From positions 26,417 through 90,416 of the forward strand of contig JAJPIT010000003.1 in NCBI GenBank assembly GCA_021324615.1: a stretch of DNA of 64,000 nt, in the 5' to 3' direction. Within the stretch, counting starts at the first letter, position 1. Each line of letters opens with the position of its first letter. A program made the position numbers and the translations under genes. The DNA comes from Terriglobia bacterium. GTDB taxonomy: Bacteria; Acidobacteriota; Terriglobia; Bryobacterales; Bryobacteraceae. This document shows, one piece after another, positions 8,567-16,853 of the stretch. The notes beneath the pieces were generated by a model that made no database searches, was not told where the DNA came from, and saw nothing but the letters and a program-made list of their open reading frames with translations.

Positions 8567-9072
8567 CAGAAGCCGGAAAGAATGCCGCTGACCACCTGCT
8601 GCGCGACGAACCGCGCCAGGCGATCCACCGCGGGCCCGCTTTCGTCGAAATATTGCTGCTCGTTTTCGCTCACCTCGTAGCGCTCGCGCGCGTCCATGGA
8701 AGGGCGGGAATACAGCACCTTGCCGGTGGCGCGCTCGACCAGCTCGATTTTCAAAAACACGTGCAGATCCGTCGCGGTGGCGCGTCCGGTGGCCGGATCG
8801 ACCACCGCCACGCCGGCGATGTAGTTCAGCACCGTGCCGCGCAGCACCAGGTCTGCGGTGTTGGGGTCGGGGACGATGCGATAGGGCGTGCGTGCGATGA
8901 ACTCCCGGGCGATCGCCTCCGGAAGACGGTCGGTGATGTTGTAATGCACCGTCGCATTGTTAAACGCCGGAATGCAGATGGTGTGGGCGGTCTGGGGAAG
9001 GACGCTGGTGTGCCCGGCGACGTGATAGCCGCAGGAGACCAGAGCGAGCGCCGCCGCCAGTACGCCCTTCAT
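8566..9072 (-). CDS. lptE: LptE-like LPS-assembly lipoprotein
   Basis: 168-aa outer-membrane lipoprotein. A short signal ends in LALVSCGYHVAG: a lipobox with the modified Cys at about residue 14 followed by the GYH motif typical of LptE. The rest (AFNNATVHYNITDRLPEAIAREFI, YRIVPDPNTADLVLRGTVL) matches the LptE/RlpB fold, which plugs the LptD barrel and helps place LPS on the outer leaflet. It sits next to holA, as in Proteobacteria, and shares a 4-nt ATGA overlap with the Asd-like gene upstream. Confidence 0.87.
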   Translation of the reverse strand: MKGVLAAALALVSCGYHVAGHTSVLPQTAHTICIPAFNNATVHYNITDRLPEAIAREFIARTPYRIVPDPNTADLVLRGTVLNYIAGVAVVDPATGRATATDLHVFLKIELVERATGKVLYSRPSMDARERYEVSENEQQYFDESGPAVDRLARFVAQQVVSGILSGF

Positions 9073-10076
9073 GCGATCTCCGCCGCCACAGCGATCGCGT
9101 TTTCCGCGGTCAGCTTGAGGTTATCGGCCGCCATCCACAGCCAGCAGGCCCGCGGCGAGTTCCGGTCCTCCATGATCGCGCCCACGCTGAGGCCGGAGAT
9201 GCCCGCGACGTCCACATGATTGGGCGGCTCATCCGGATGCACGTCGATTCCGGAGCCGTCCAGCGCCGCCGAGATCGCGCGGGCGCCGGGATTCTGTTGA
9301 AATTCGGTCCACACCGAAAAGCTGTGCCCGTGAAATACCGGCGCCTGGATCAGCCGCAACGACGGCATCGGAGTGCCCGGATGCTCGGCCAGCAGCGACG
9401 CCAGATGCCGTTCCAGCCGCTGCTCGATCAGCTCCAGCGCCTCCAGCGCCTCCTCCCCGTAGCGGGCCAGCAGATTGAAGCCGAGCTGCGCGTCGAAGAC
9501 CTCCTTCTGCATCTTCTGAAAGGACAGAACCGCCACGGTTTGTTTTTGCAGCTCTTCCAGGCCGCGCCGGCCGCGCTCGCTCGCCGGTTCGAAGACGTGC
9601 ACGATCGAACGGCGGATCGGCGCGATTTTGGCCAGCCGCGGCAGCAGCATCGCCAGCGCGATGGCCGCCGGATGCGCGATCACTTGCACGCGCGACACCG
9701 CCGGTTTGACCGCTTCGGCCCACGGCGCGCGCAGCCGCGCCTCGGGACGTTCCTCCAGCGCGGCGGTGGCGTCGATCAGGACCGGCCCGCCCGGCGGATT
9801 GATTTTAAAAGCGCGCCTGCTGGAGGCCGGCGATCCGGCCAGAAACGCGACCCGCGCGCCCTCCAGATTCTCCGCCGCCAGCGGCGCCAGGATGGCGGCT
9901 TCGTCGTCCTGGTTGGAAAACGCCGCGGCGCCGTCGCCGGCGGCGGAGAGCAACTGCACGCGCGGCGGCGGAGAGGCGCCGCTCAGCAGGTCGCGGATCT
10001 CGCGCGCCAGCAGCGTATCGCCGCCGACGACGGCCACCAGGTCTTGATGTTTCGCGGACACAGTTACCTCTTCCAT
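9069..10076 (-). CDS. Aspartate-semialdehyde dehydrogenase-like protein without catalytic Cys
   Basis: 335-aa homologue of Asd/USG-1. An N-terminal Rossmann region (VAVVGGDTLLAREIRDLL) precedes the Asd dimerisation domain (LFNLLARYGEEA-like and PVFHGHSFSVWTEF). In true Asd the active site reads NPNCS/T; here it is IAHPAAIAL, with Ala at about residue 138 in place of the nucleophilic Cys, so it should not oxidise the semialdehyde through a thioester. It resembles the enzymatically silent usg family. It is embedded among lptE, holA, pssA and psd, hinting at an envelope-linked rather than amino-acid role; that is inference. A genuine asd is expected elsewhere. Confidence 0.8.
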   Translation of the reverse strand: MEEVTVSAKHQDLVAVVGGDTLLAREIRDLLSGASPPPRVQLLSAAGDGAAAFSNQDDEAAILAPLAAENLEGARVAFLAGSPASSRRAFKINPPGGPVLIDATAALEERPEARLRAPWAEAVKPAVSRVQVIAHPAAIALAMLLPRLAKIAPIRRSIVHVFEPASERGRRGLEELQKQTVAVLSFQKMQKEVFDAQLGFNLLARYGEEALEALELIEQRLERHLASLLAEHPGTPMPSLRLIQAPVFHGHSFSVWTEFQQNPGARAISAALDGSGIDVHPDEPPNHVDVAGISGLSVGAIMEDRNSPRACWLWMAADNLKLTAENAIAVAAEIA

Positions 10077-10094
10077 CGCGGAACCGCCGGCGCT

Positions 10095-10979
10095 TCAACC
10101 CGCCGGATGCTCCGCCTCGCGCGGCGGCGCCGGCCGGAAGCGGCGGCGAACCAGACCGCCGATCCGGATCACGATTCCGCTGCCCACATAGAACAACGCC
10201 ATCAGCAGCAGCGCCGGCTGCGAGAAATTCCAGATGACGTAAATCACCACCCCGAGCAGCACGAAAATCAGCGGCGAGCGCGGGCGCAGCAGGCTCAGGT
10301 CCTTGAAGCTCGGATAGCGCCAGGTGCTCACCATCAGGAACGAGAGCAGGCCCAGCAGCACCAGCCAGCCGACCGAAAAAATCCACCAGGCCAGCGGCTG
10401 GCCGTCGCAGGCGTAGACGATGCTGGCCAGCGCCCCGGCGGCGGCGGGAATCGGCAGCCCCACAAAATACTTCCGGTCGGCCCGGCCCGGATTTTTGGGC
10501 ACCGGGTTCTTCTGAATGTTGAAGCGCGCCAGCCGCATCGCGCCGCAAAGCAAAAACAGAAACGCCAGAAAGTAGCCGGCGCGGCGCAACTGCTCCAGAG
10601 CCACGCCATCGGCCGGAATGACGAAATAAACTCCCCAGGCGAAGGCCAGCGCGGCGGGCGCGATGCCGAAGGTGATCACGTCGGCCAGAGAATCCATCTC
10701 GCGTCCGAAATCGCTGGTGGTGTTGGTCATGCGCGCGATGCGCCCGTCGAGCCCGTCGAAAAACACCGCCGCGCCGATGGCCATCGCCGCGAACCGGAAT
10801 TGCAACGCCGCCGCGGGGGGATCCTGGGTGAACAAGATGGAACCCTGAAAGACGGCGAGCAGCGCGTAGAAGCCCAAAAACACGTTGGCTGCGGTGAACA
10901 GAGTCGGCAGCGCATAGGCGGCCCGCCGCGGGCGCCGGTCGGGGGACCGCGGGTCGATCAGGCGGTCGCGGAACGTCAT
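10095..10979 (-). CDS. pssA: CDP-diacylglycerol--serine O-phosphatidyltransferase
   Basis: 294-aa integral membrane CDP-alcohol phosphatidyltransferase. The family signature DGLDGRIARMTNTTSDFGREMDSLAD (too long to quote as a single motif in other copies; key residues D-G-x-x-D-G...G...D-x-x-x-D) lies in the first third, and about seven hydrophobic segments follow. It makes phosphatidylserine from CDP-diacylglycerol and serine. The start ATG 10979 is chosen because it overlaps the psd TGA (ATGA); an in-frame ATG at 11051 would run far into psd. With psd this is the complete route to phosphatidylethanolamine. Confidence 0.9.
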   Translation of the reverse strand: MTFRDRLIDPRSPDRRPRRAAYALPTLFTAANVFLGFYALLAVFQGSILFTQDPPAAALQFRFAAMAIGAAVFFDGLDGRIARMTNTTSDFGREMDSLADVITFGIAPAALAFAWGVYFVIPADGVALEQLRRAGYFLAFLFLLCGAMRLARFNIQKNPVPKNPGRADRKYFVGLPIPAAAGALASIVYACDGQPLAWWIFSVGWLVLLGLLSFLMVSTWRYPSFKDLSLLRPRSPLIFVLLGVVIYVIWNFSQPALLLMALFYVGSGIVIRIGGLVRRRFRPAPPREAEHPAG

Positions 10980-11581
10980 GCCGCCCTCCGCCGGGCCAGG
11001 ATCGAAGAACCGGCGGCCACGCGCTCCCCGGCGCGGACCGTAACCTCCCATTCCGGCCCCAGAAACACATCGACGCGCGAGCCGAATTTGATCAAGCCGA
11101 CGCGCTCGCCCGCCTCGACGATGTCGCCAACCTTCTTATAGCAGACGATCCGCCGCGCGATCAGGCCTGCGATCTGTTTAAACACCACGCGCGTGCCGTC
11201 GCCTTGCACGGTAATAATGTTCTGTTCGTTGGAGTGGCTGGCCTGTTCCTTGCTCGCGGCCAGAAACCGCCCTTTTTGATACTGGATACAGGCGATTTTG
11301 CCGGCGATCGGCGCGCGGTTCACGTGAACGTCGAAAATGTTCAGAAAAATGCTGACGCGGTGGGCGCCGGCCTGATCCGCAACCACGCCGACGATTTTTC
11401 CATCCGCGGGCGAAACGGCCACGCCGCCGGTGGGAATCCGCCGCTCCGGATCGCGGAAGAAATACAGGCAAAACAGAGCCAGAAGGTAAAACGGGATGCC
11501 CGCCGGCCAGCCGAGCAGCCAGGCCGCCAGCGCGCCCGCCGTAACCATCGCCGCGGCGTAATAAATGCCCCAGATCACCAC
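10976..11581 (-). CDS. psd: Phosphatidylserine decarboxylase, short type
   Basis: 201-aa membrane-associated, pyruvoyl-dependent decarboxylase converting phosphatidylserine to phosphatidylethanolamine. Two N-terminal hydrophobic helices precede the conserved VSIFLNIFDVHVNRAPIAG and the self-cleavage site LIKFGSRVDVF, where the Ser becomes the pyruvoyl group. The length matches the short (archaeal-type) Psd also found in Acidobacteria and Bacteroidetes, rather than the approximately 300-aa E. coli type. It is translationally coupled to pssA and heads the psd-pssA-Asd-like-lptE-holA run. Confidence 0.92.
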   Translation of the reverse strand: MVIWGIYYAAAMVTAGALAAWLLGWPAGIPFYLLALFCLYFFRDPERRIPTGGVAVSPADGKIVGVVADQAGAHRVSIFLNIFDVHVNRAPIAGKIACIQYQKGRFLAASKEQASHSNEQNIITVQGDGTRVVFKQIAGLIARRIVCYKKVGDIVEAGERVGLIKFGSRVDVFLGPEWEVTVRAGERVAAGSSILARRRAA

Positions 11582-11662
11582 GCATTTTTATTGTACGGGC
11601 AGCGCGGCGGCCTCTCCAAGCCTTGCTTCACCCGCCGCGGACCGATCTGCTAGCATGGCCGC

Positions 11663-13651
11663 TTGAAGCGGACCCAGAAACCCTCTCCGGCCGCGCCGCC
11701 GCGAAAAGTTTCGCGCCGCCCGCTCCTGCCCGCTGCCGCCGCGCTGGTGCTGGCCGTGCTCGCCGCTTTTTCCAACTCTTTTTCCGCCGGATTCGCGCTG
11801 GACAACCAGACGCTGCTGCTGGACGATGCGCGCATTCAGGCGGCGACGGCGGAAAACGTCTCGCTCATCCTTCATCACAGCTACTGGTGGCCGCACGGGG
11901 AAAGCGGGCTGTATCGCCCGTTGACGACTCTGTCTTATCTGTTCAACTATGCCGTGCTCGGCGGCGCGAACCGCCCGGCCGGATATCACTGGATCAATTT
12001 TTTCCTGCACGCCGCCAATGTTCTGCTGGTCTTCGCGCTTCTGCTGCGGCTCACCGGCGCTTGGCGAACCGCGTTTTGCATCGCGCTGCTCTGGGGCGTG
12101 CACCCGGCGCTCACCGAATCGGTGACGAACATGATCGGACGCGCGGATCTGCTGGCCGGATTCGGCGTGCTGGCGGGGTTGGTGTGCTATCTGCGGAGCG
12201 GCAGCGCAGCGTGGCGGATCGCGCTGGCGGGCGCCACCGCCGCCGGCGTCTTTTCGAAAGAAAGCGCGGTGGTGCTGCCCGGCCTGATCGTCCTTTACGA
12301 AATCGTTTGCGGCCGCAACTGGCGCAGGATGATTTACGGCTGCGCGGCCACGGCGCTGCCCATCGCGATCCTGCTGTGGCAGCGCCACGCCGTGCTCTCC
12401 GCCGCGATGCCGGCTGAGTTTCCCTTCACCGACAATCCCATTGCCGGCGCCGGATTCTGGACTGGCCGCCTCACCGCGATAAAAATCCTGGCGCGGTATC
12501 TGGGGATCGCGCTGTGGCCGGTGCGGCTTTCGGCGGATTATTCCTACGCGCAAATCGCGTTGGCGCGCGGCAGCGCCGAGGATTGGATCTGTTGGATCGC
12601 CGTTGCCTGTGTGGGGGCGCTGAGCGTACTTCTCTGGAGGCGCAGCCGCCTGGCCTTCTTCTTTCTGGGATTCGCGTTTTTGAATCTTCTGCCCGCGTCA
12701 AACCTGTTGTTTCCGATCGGGGCAATGATGGCGGAGCGATTTCTCTATCTGCCCCTGGTCGGGCTGACCGCCGCCGCCGTGCTGGCGCTTCAGCCGGCCG
12801 TGGCCCGTGCGCCGCTTCCCCGGCTGGCGCCGGCAGTCGGCGTCGCCTTGATCGCGGCGCTGCTCGGCGTGCGCACCTGGGTCCGCAACCTGGATTGGGC
12901 CGACGACATGACCATGGCCGCCGCCGGCGTTCAAACCAGCCCGCGCGCCTTTAAATTTCATCGGCTGCTGGCGGCCAGGCTGATCGAATCCCACGGCAGC
13001 CTCGATCGCGCCGCCGCCGAAGCCGATCGCGCCATCGAAATTCTCGCGCCGCTTCCCGATGAGCTGGATCTGCCGGGGCCGTGGACCCTCGCCTCGGTTT
13101 GCCATCGCATGAAGGGCGATTCGCTGGCGGGCAAGGACGCCAGGCGGGAATATGAGCAAGCCGCCCAGCTCGCGCTGCGCTCGATTGCCATCAATGACGC
13201 CTCGCGCGCCAAATACAATCGCGAACATGGCGTTCAGACCCCCGCGCCCGCGAGCCAGGCTGAAGCTTATCGAGCGCTCGCCTCGGCCTACCTTCATCTG
13301 GAGCGTCCGGCCGACGCCCTGCAAGCGGCGAGCGAAGCCCGCGCCATCGATCCCGGCAACGCCGGCGTTTATGAGCAGCTCGCCGACAGCTATCTGCGTC
13401 TGGATCGCGGCGAGGATGCCGCGATCGCGCTGGCGCAGGGCCTTTTGGCGACCGGATCGCAGAACCTCCGCGCAGTTCTGATGAAGCTTTATCAAAGCGG
13501 CGTCGATGAGCAAGGCTGCGCGGTCGTACCCGGGCCGCGCGGTCCGGCGCTCAATCCCTCCTGCGCGGTCGTGCATCGCGACCTGTGCGAAGCCATCGCC
13601 CGCGCCGGTCGCGCCGATTTGCGCGGGCGGATCTCCTGCCCGTCAAAGTAG
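11663..13651 (+). CDS. TMTC-like multi-pass membrane protein with C-terminal TPRs
   Basis: 662-aa protein with about ten transmembrane helices followed by tetratricopeptide repeats (about residues 420-640). The N-terminal part has SAGFALDNQTLLLDD, LYRPLTTLSYLFNYAVLG and HWINFFLHAANVLLVF, the pattern of TMTC/PMT-like GT-C proteins that in animals are O-mannosyltransferases; bacterial members are widespread but mostly uncharacterised. The acidic pair near the first periplasmic loop (LDD) would be the GT-C-like metal/donor site. The start is a TTG at 11663; no strong ribosome-binding site is visible. A glycosyltransferase role using a lipid-linked sugar is inferred from the fold only. Confidence 0.75.
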   Translation: MKRTQKPSPAAPPRKVSRRPLLPAAAALVLAVLAAFSNSFSAGFALDNQTLLLDDARIQAATAENVSLILHHSYWWPHGESGLYRPLTTLSYLFNYAVLGGANRPAGYHWINFFLHAANVLLVFALLLRLTGAWRTAFCIALLWGVHPALTESVTNMIGRADLLAGFGVLAGLVCYLRSGSAAWRIALAGATAAGVFSKESAVVLPGLIVLYEIVCGRNWRRMIYGCAATALPIAILLWQRHAVLSAAMPAEFPFTDNPIAGAGFWTGRLTAIKILARYLGIALWPVRLSADYSYAQIALARGSAEDWICWIAVACVGALSVLLWRRSRLAFFFLGFAFLNLLPASNLLFPIGAMMAERFLYLPLVGLTAAAVLALQPAVARAPLPRLAPAVGVALIAALLGVRTWVRNLDWADDMTMAAAGVQTSPRAFKFHRLLAARLIESHGSLDRAAAEADRAIEILAPLPDELDLPGPWTLASVCHRMKGDSLAGKDARREYEQAAQLALRSIAINDASRAKYNREHGVQTPAPASQAEAYRALASAYLHLERPADALQAASEARAIDPGNAGVYEQLADSYLRLDRGEDAAIALAQGLLATGSQNLRAVLMKLYQSGVDEQGCAVVPGPRGPALNPSCAVVHRDLCEAIARAGRADLRGRISCPSK

Positions 13652-13715
13652 GGCTCGCGTTTCGCTTCGCGCCAACCGGACGGGACTTTCCGCCATTCCT
13701 TTAAAATAAAGCGGG

Positions 13716-14762
13716 ATGGAGACGCTTTATGGCCGCTGGATGCTGGCCTGGGAAAACAAGCTTTGTTCGCGCGCCACCAACCGCGTGGTGCGGCCGTTCG
13801 AGTGGGGTTTGGAATGGACACGCCTGTGGCCGGTCGCGGCGCGCGTGCCGCGCGACGGCCACGATCCGGAATCGTATTTGCGTCTTTTGAACCGCGAGGC
13901 GCTCGCCCACAGCGACGAATTTTTCGCTTATCGAACGCCCTCCGATTTTTCACTCGAAGCGAATCTGCTGAGATTCACCAGCGCCGTCGAAACTCCCTAT
14001 CCCGAAAATAACCGCGTCCACGCGCAATGGTTTCCGGCGCGCTCGAAGCCCGGCGCACGGCGCGTCGCGGCGATTATTCTGCCTCATTGGAATGCGTCGG
14101 CGACGCAGCACAACGCGCTCGCGGCGGGACTGGCCCGGCTGGGGATCTCCGCGCTGCGGCTGAGCATGCCTTATCACGACTACCGCATGCCGCCCGAGCT
14201 GCAACGCGCCGATTACGCGGTTTCCTCTAACGTCGCGCGCACCATCGATGCGACCCGCCAGGCGGTGATCGATACCCGGAGCTGCGTCGACTGGCTGCTC
14301 GATCAGGGCTACCAACGCGTGGGCCTGGTGGGCACCAGTCTCGGCTCCTGCTATGCGTTTCTGGCCAGCGTCCACGATCCGCGGATTGAAGTGAACGTCT
14401 TCAATCACTGCTCGACCTACTTCGCCGATGTCGTCTGGGAAGGCTTGTCGTCGCAGCACATCCGCAAATCGCTTGAAACCGCGATCACGCTCGACCGGCT
14501 GCGCGACGCCTGGATGGTCATAAGCCCGCCGAATTACATCGACCGCTACGCGAAAATGCGCAAAAAATCGTTATTTATTTACGCGCGCTACGATACGACG
14601 TTTCCGGTCCGGTTTTCGCGCCAGGTGGTGGAAAAAGCCCGCGAGTTGGGGCTGGATCATCGCGCTGTCGAGCTGCCTTGCGGCCATTACACCTTGGGGG
14701 AGACGCCGTTCAAGTTCATTGACGGCTTTCATATTTGTAATTTTCTGAAAAAGAACCTTTGA
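13716..14762 (+). CDS. Alpha/beta hydrolase family protein
   Basis: 348-aa cytosolic-looking protein. The core contains VAAIILPHWNASATQHN (oxyanion region), the nucleophile elbow VGLVGTSLGSCYAF with Ser about residue 210, and a late His in LPCGHYTLGETPFK; an acidic residue in IYARYDTTFP is the probable third member. The pattern is an alpha/beta hydrolase of the poorly characterised ABHD18/DUF2048-like sort. Substrate unknown. An AT-rich inverted repeat CTTTA-AAA-TAAAG lies just upstream of the start and may be part of its promoter. Neighbours (TMTC-like and TPR proteins) do not define a pathway. Confidence 0.75.
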   Translation: METLYGRWMLAWENKLCSRATNRVVRPFEWGLEWTRLWPVAARVPRDGHDPESYLRLLNREALAHSDEFFAYRTPSDFSLEANLLRFTSAVETPYPENNRVHAQWFPARSKPGARRVAAIILPHWNASATQHNALAAGLARLGISALRLSMPYHDYRMPPELQRADYAVSSNVARTIDATRQAVIDTRSCVDWLLDQGYQRVGLVGTSLGSCYAFLASVHDPRIEVNVFNHCSTYFADVVWEGLSSQHIRKSLETAITLDRLRDAWMVISPPNYIDRYAKMRKKSLFIYARYDTTFPVRFSRQVVEKARELGLDHRAVELPCGHYTLGETPFKFIDGFHICNFLKKNL

Positions 14763-14831
14763 ATCTCCGGAACTGGCCGGCGGAAGGTACCATTTTTCGC
14801 ACCGCTCTATGGTCCGGAACGCGGTCTGCCG

Positions 14832-16217
14832 ATGCATCCTGTTATGAGGCTCCAGCACATTACTGCCGGCTTGCGCATCGGCGCCCTTCTTTCTTCTTTT
14901 CTTATATTTACTGCCGATTCCGCGCACGCGCAGCGGGCCCGGGCGGCTTTCGACCCCAGCAGCCCGGCGAATCTCCCCAACACCATGGACGTCGCCCCCA
15001 GCCGCGGCGTCGGCCCGTTCGACGCGGCGCAGGCTCGCGAATGGAAGCTGGCCGCTGAGCTGTTATGCGCTCAAAGCCGCTATCCGGAGGCGGAAAAACT
15101 CTACTCCAGGCTGCTTGAGGAGCGCGAGCACGCCCTCGGCCTGAACAGCCCGGAGATTGTCGAGGATCTCTACAACCTGGGCCGGGTGAACTTCGCGCAG
15201 ATGAAATATGGCATGGCGGTCACCTACTACGAGCGCGCGCTACAGATCATGGAAACGGCCAAGGGCCGCCAGGACGCGGCCGTCGCCGGGCCGCTGGATC
15301 ATCTGACGAAAGTCTACCGGATGCAGGAAAAGTATCCCCAGGCCGAGCAGTATGCCCGCCGCGCCGCCGCCGTGATCGAAAGAGCCAACGGGCCGGAGGC
15401 GCCGGAGCTGGCGCCGGAGTTGATCGCCGTCGGTGAGCTGCTGGTCCTGGAAAAACAGTTCGCTCCGGCGCAGGAGCAGTTCGAGCGAGCCGTGAAGATC
15501 ATCGAAACGCATTCCGGGGTGGCCAGTGCGGATCTGCTGCCCGCGCTGGACGGGCTGGCCGCGGTCTTCACCGAAACGCATCGCAATCCGGAGGCGGAAG
15601 CCGCCATGCGTCGCGCGCTTTCCATCCGCGAAAGCGTTTATGGCGCATCCACCGTCGAGGTGGCCGAGACGCTCGAACGGCTGGGCCGCTTCTATTTCGA
15701 GCAGAAAAAATTTCCGGAAGCGTCGTATTGCTATGAGCGCACGCTGTTCATCCGCGAAAAGATGCACGGCGATCAGGCTCCGGATACACAGGCAACGCTC
15801 ACCGAAGTGGCCAACGTGTACGGCGCGCAAGGCCGGCAGGCGGACGCTGAGCCGCTGTTCCGGTCCATGCTTTCGGCCAAGGAAGTCGATCTGGTGGCCA
15901 GCACCAATTCGCTGGCCGCGCTTTTGGCCGCGCAGAATCGCAACTCGGAAGCCGAGCAACTGTATAAGACGTCGATCAGCGTGCTGGACCGGCACGGATT
16001 TGTCACCGCGCGCCGGCCGTCGATCAATCCGGCCGATCCGCCCCATCCGCTGCTGGCCGAAACGCTGGATCAGTACGCGGCGCTGCTCAAAAAGATGCGC
16101 AAGCGTTCGGAGGCCGCCAAGATGGAGGCGCGCGCCAGAATGCTGCACTCTTTCGCCGGCGCAAAGTCCGGGGAACCGACCTCATCCAGCTCCGCTTCGC
16201 AGCGAAAGAGCTGGTAA
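14832..16217 (+). CDS. Secreted tetratricopeptide-repeat protein
   Basis: 461-aa protein with a signal peptide (hydrophobic core ALLSSFLIFTADSAHAQ, cleavage after AHA-Q). The rest is a kinesin-light-chain-like TPR array, about eight repeats of about 42 residues with recurring EAEKLYSRLLEEREHALG, AVTYYERALQIMETAKG and EAEAAMRRALSIRESVYG. Such arrays are protein-interaction scaffolds. Nothing in it indicates enzymatic activity. It is followed closely by the SPOR-domain gene on the same strand. Confidence 0.85.
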   Translation: MHPVMRLQHITAGLRIGALLSSFLIFTADSAHAQRARAAFDPSSPANLPNTMDVAPSRGVGPFDAAQAREWKLAAELLCAQSRYPEAEKLYSRLLEEREHALGLNSPEIVEDLYNLGRVNFAQMKYGMAVTYYERALQIMETAKGRQDAAVAGPLDHLTKVYRMQEKYPQAEQYARRAAAVIERANGPEAPELAPELIAVGELLVLEKQFAPAQEQFERAVKIIETHSGVASADLLPALDGLAAVFTETHRNPEAEAAMRRALSIRESVYGASTVEVAETLERLGRFYFEQKKFPEASYCYERTLFIREKMHGDQAPDTQATLTEVANVYGAQGRQADAEPLFRSMLSAKEVDLVASTNSLAALLAAQNRNSEAEQLYKTSISVLDRHGFVTARRPSINPADPPHPLLAETLDQYAALLKKMRKRSEAAKMEARARMLHSFAGAKSGEPTSSSSASQRKSW

Positions 16218-16271
16218 GCGGCGTTCCGGCGTACTAAGGAAAAACTCCGAAACGGCCGATGGATTCACCGT

Positions 16272-16808
16272 ATGACGAGCTTTAGCTTGCGCGACCCGCT
16301 TCCCCCGCCGGTCCCGGAAGCTCAGATGGCGGAGGTATCGGCGGAGTTTGAAATTGTCCTGGGAAAGCGCCAGATCGCCGGGGTGATGTTCGTCGCCAGC
16401 GTCCTGCTGGCGGTCTTTTCCGCGGTTTCCTACATCGCCGGAGAAGCGGTGTCGCCCCGCAAGGCGTCCGCCATCGAACGTCCGGCGCCCGGCGCAACCG
16501 TCCCGCCGGCGCCCGCGCCGGTTGTGATCGAGGCGCCCAAACCGGCCGCGCCGCCCGCTCCGCTGTTTGCGGAACCGGCCCGCGGCGGCCTCTACCTGCA
16601 AATGGGCGCGCTCGATAAAGGAATGGCGGCGATCCTCGCCGAGGGCCTCCGCACGCATGGATTCGACGCCTTTGTCGCCCCCGGTCCGAGCGAAAAAATA
16701 TTCCGCGTGCTGATCGGGCCGCTGGCCGATCCACAAGCGTACCGGCGGGTCAAGGATTCGATCGACGATCTCGGGCTCAACGCCTTCGCCAAGAAAATCG
16801 AGCAATAA
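16272..16808 (+). CDS. SPOR-domain inner-membrane protein
   Basis: 178-aa bitopic protein: cytoplasmic N-terminus, one transmembrane helix (about 40-58, IAGVMFVASVLLAVFSAVSY), a Pro/Ala-rich periplasmic linker (about 70-105), and a C-terminal SPOR domain (GLYLQMGALDKGMAAILAE ... RVLIGPLADPQAYRRV). SPOR domains bind denuded glycan strands of septal peptidoglycan, so a role at the division site is likely from family knowledge. It lies 54 nt after the TPR gene and 45 nt before the S9 peptidase gene. Confidence 0.88.
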   Translation: MTSFSLRDPLPPPVPEAQMAEVSAEFEIVLGKRQIAGVMFVASVLLAVFSAVSYIAGEAVSPRKASAIERPAPGATVPPAPAPVVIEAPKPAAPPAPLFAEPARGGLYLQMGALDKGMAAILAEGLRTHGFDAFVAPGPSEKIFRVLIGPLADPQAYRRVKDSIDDLGLNAFAKKIEQ

Positions 16809-16853
16809 CCCGCCAATTCTGGCGCGCACCGATCGTGATATACTCCCACAACG

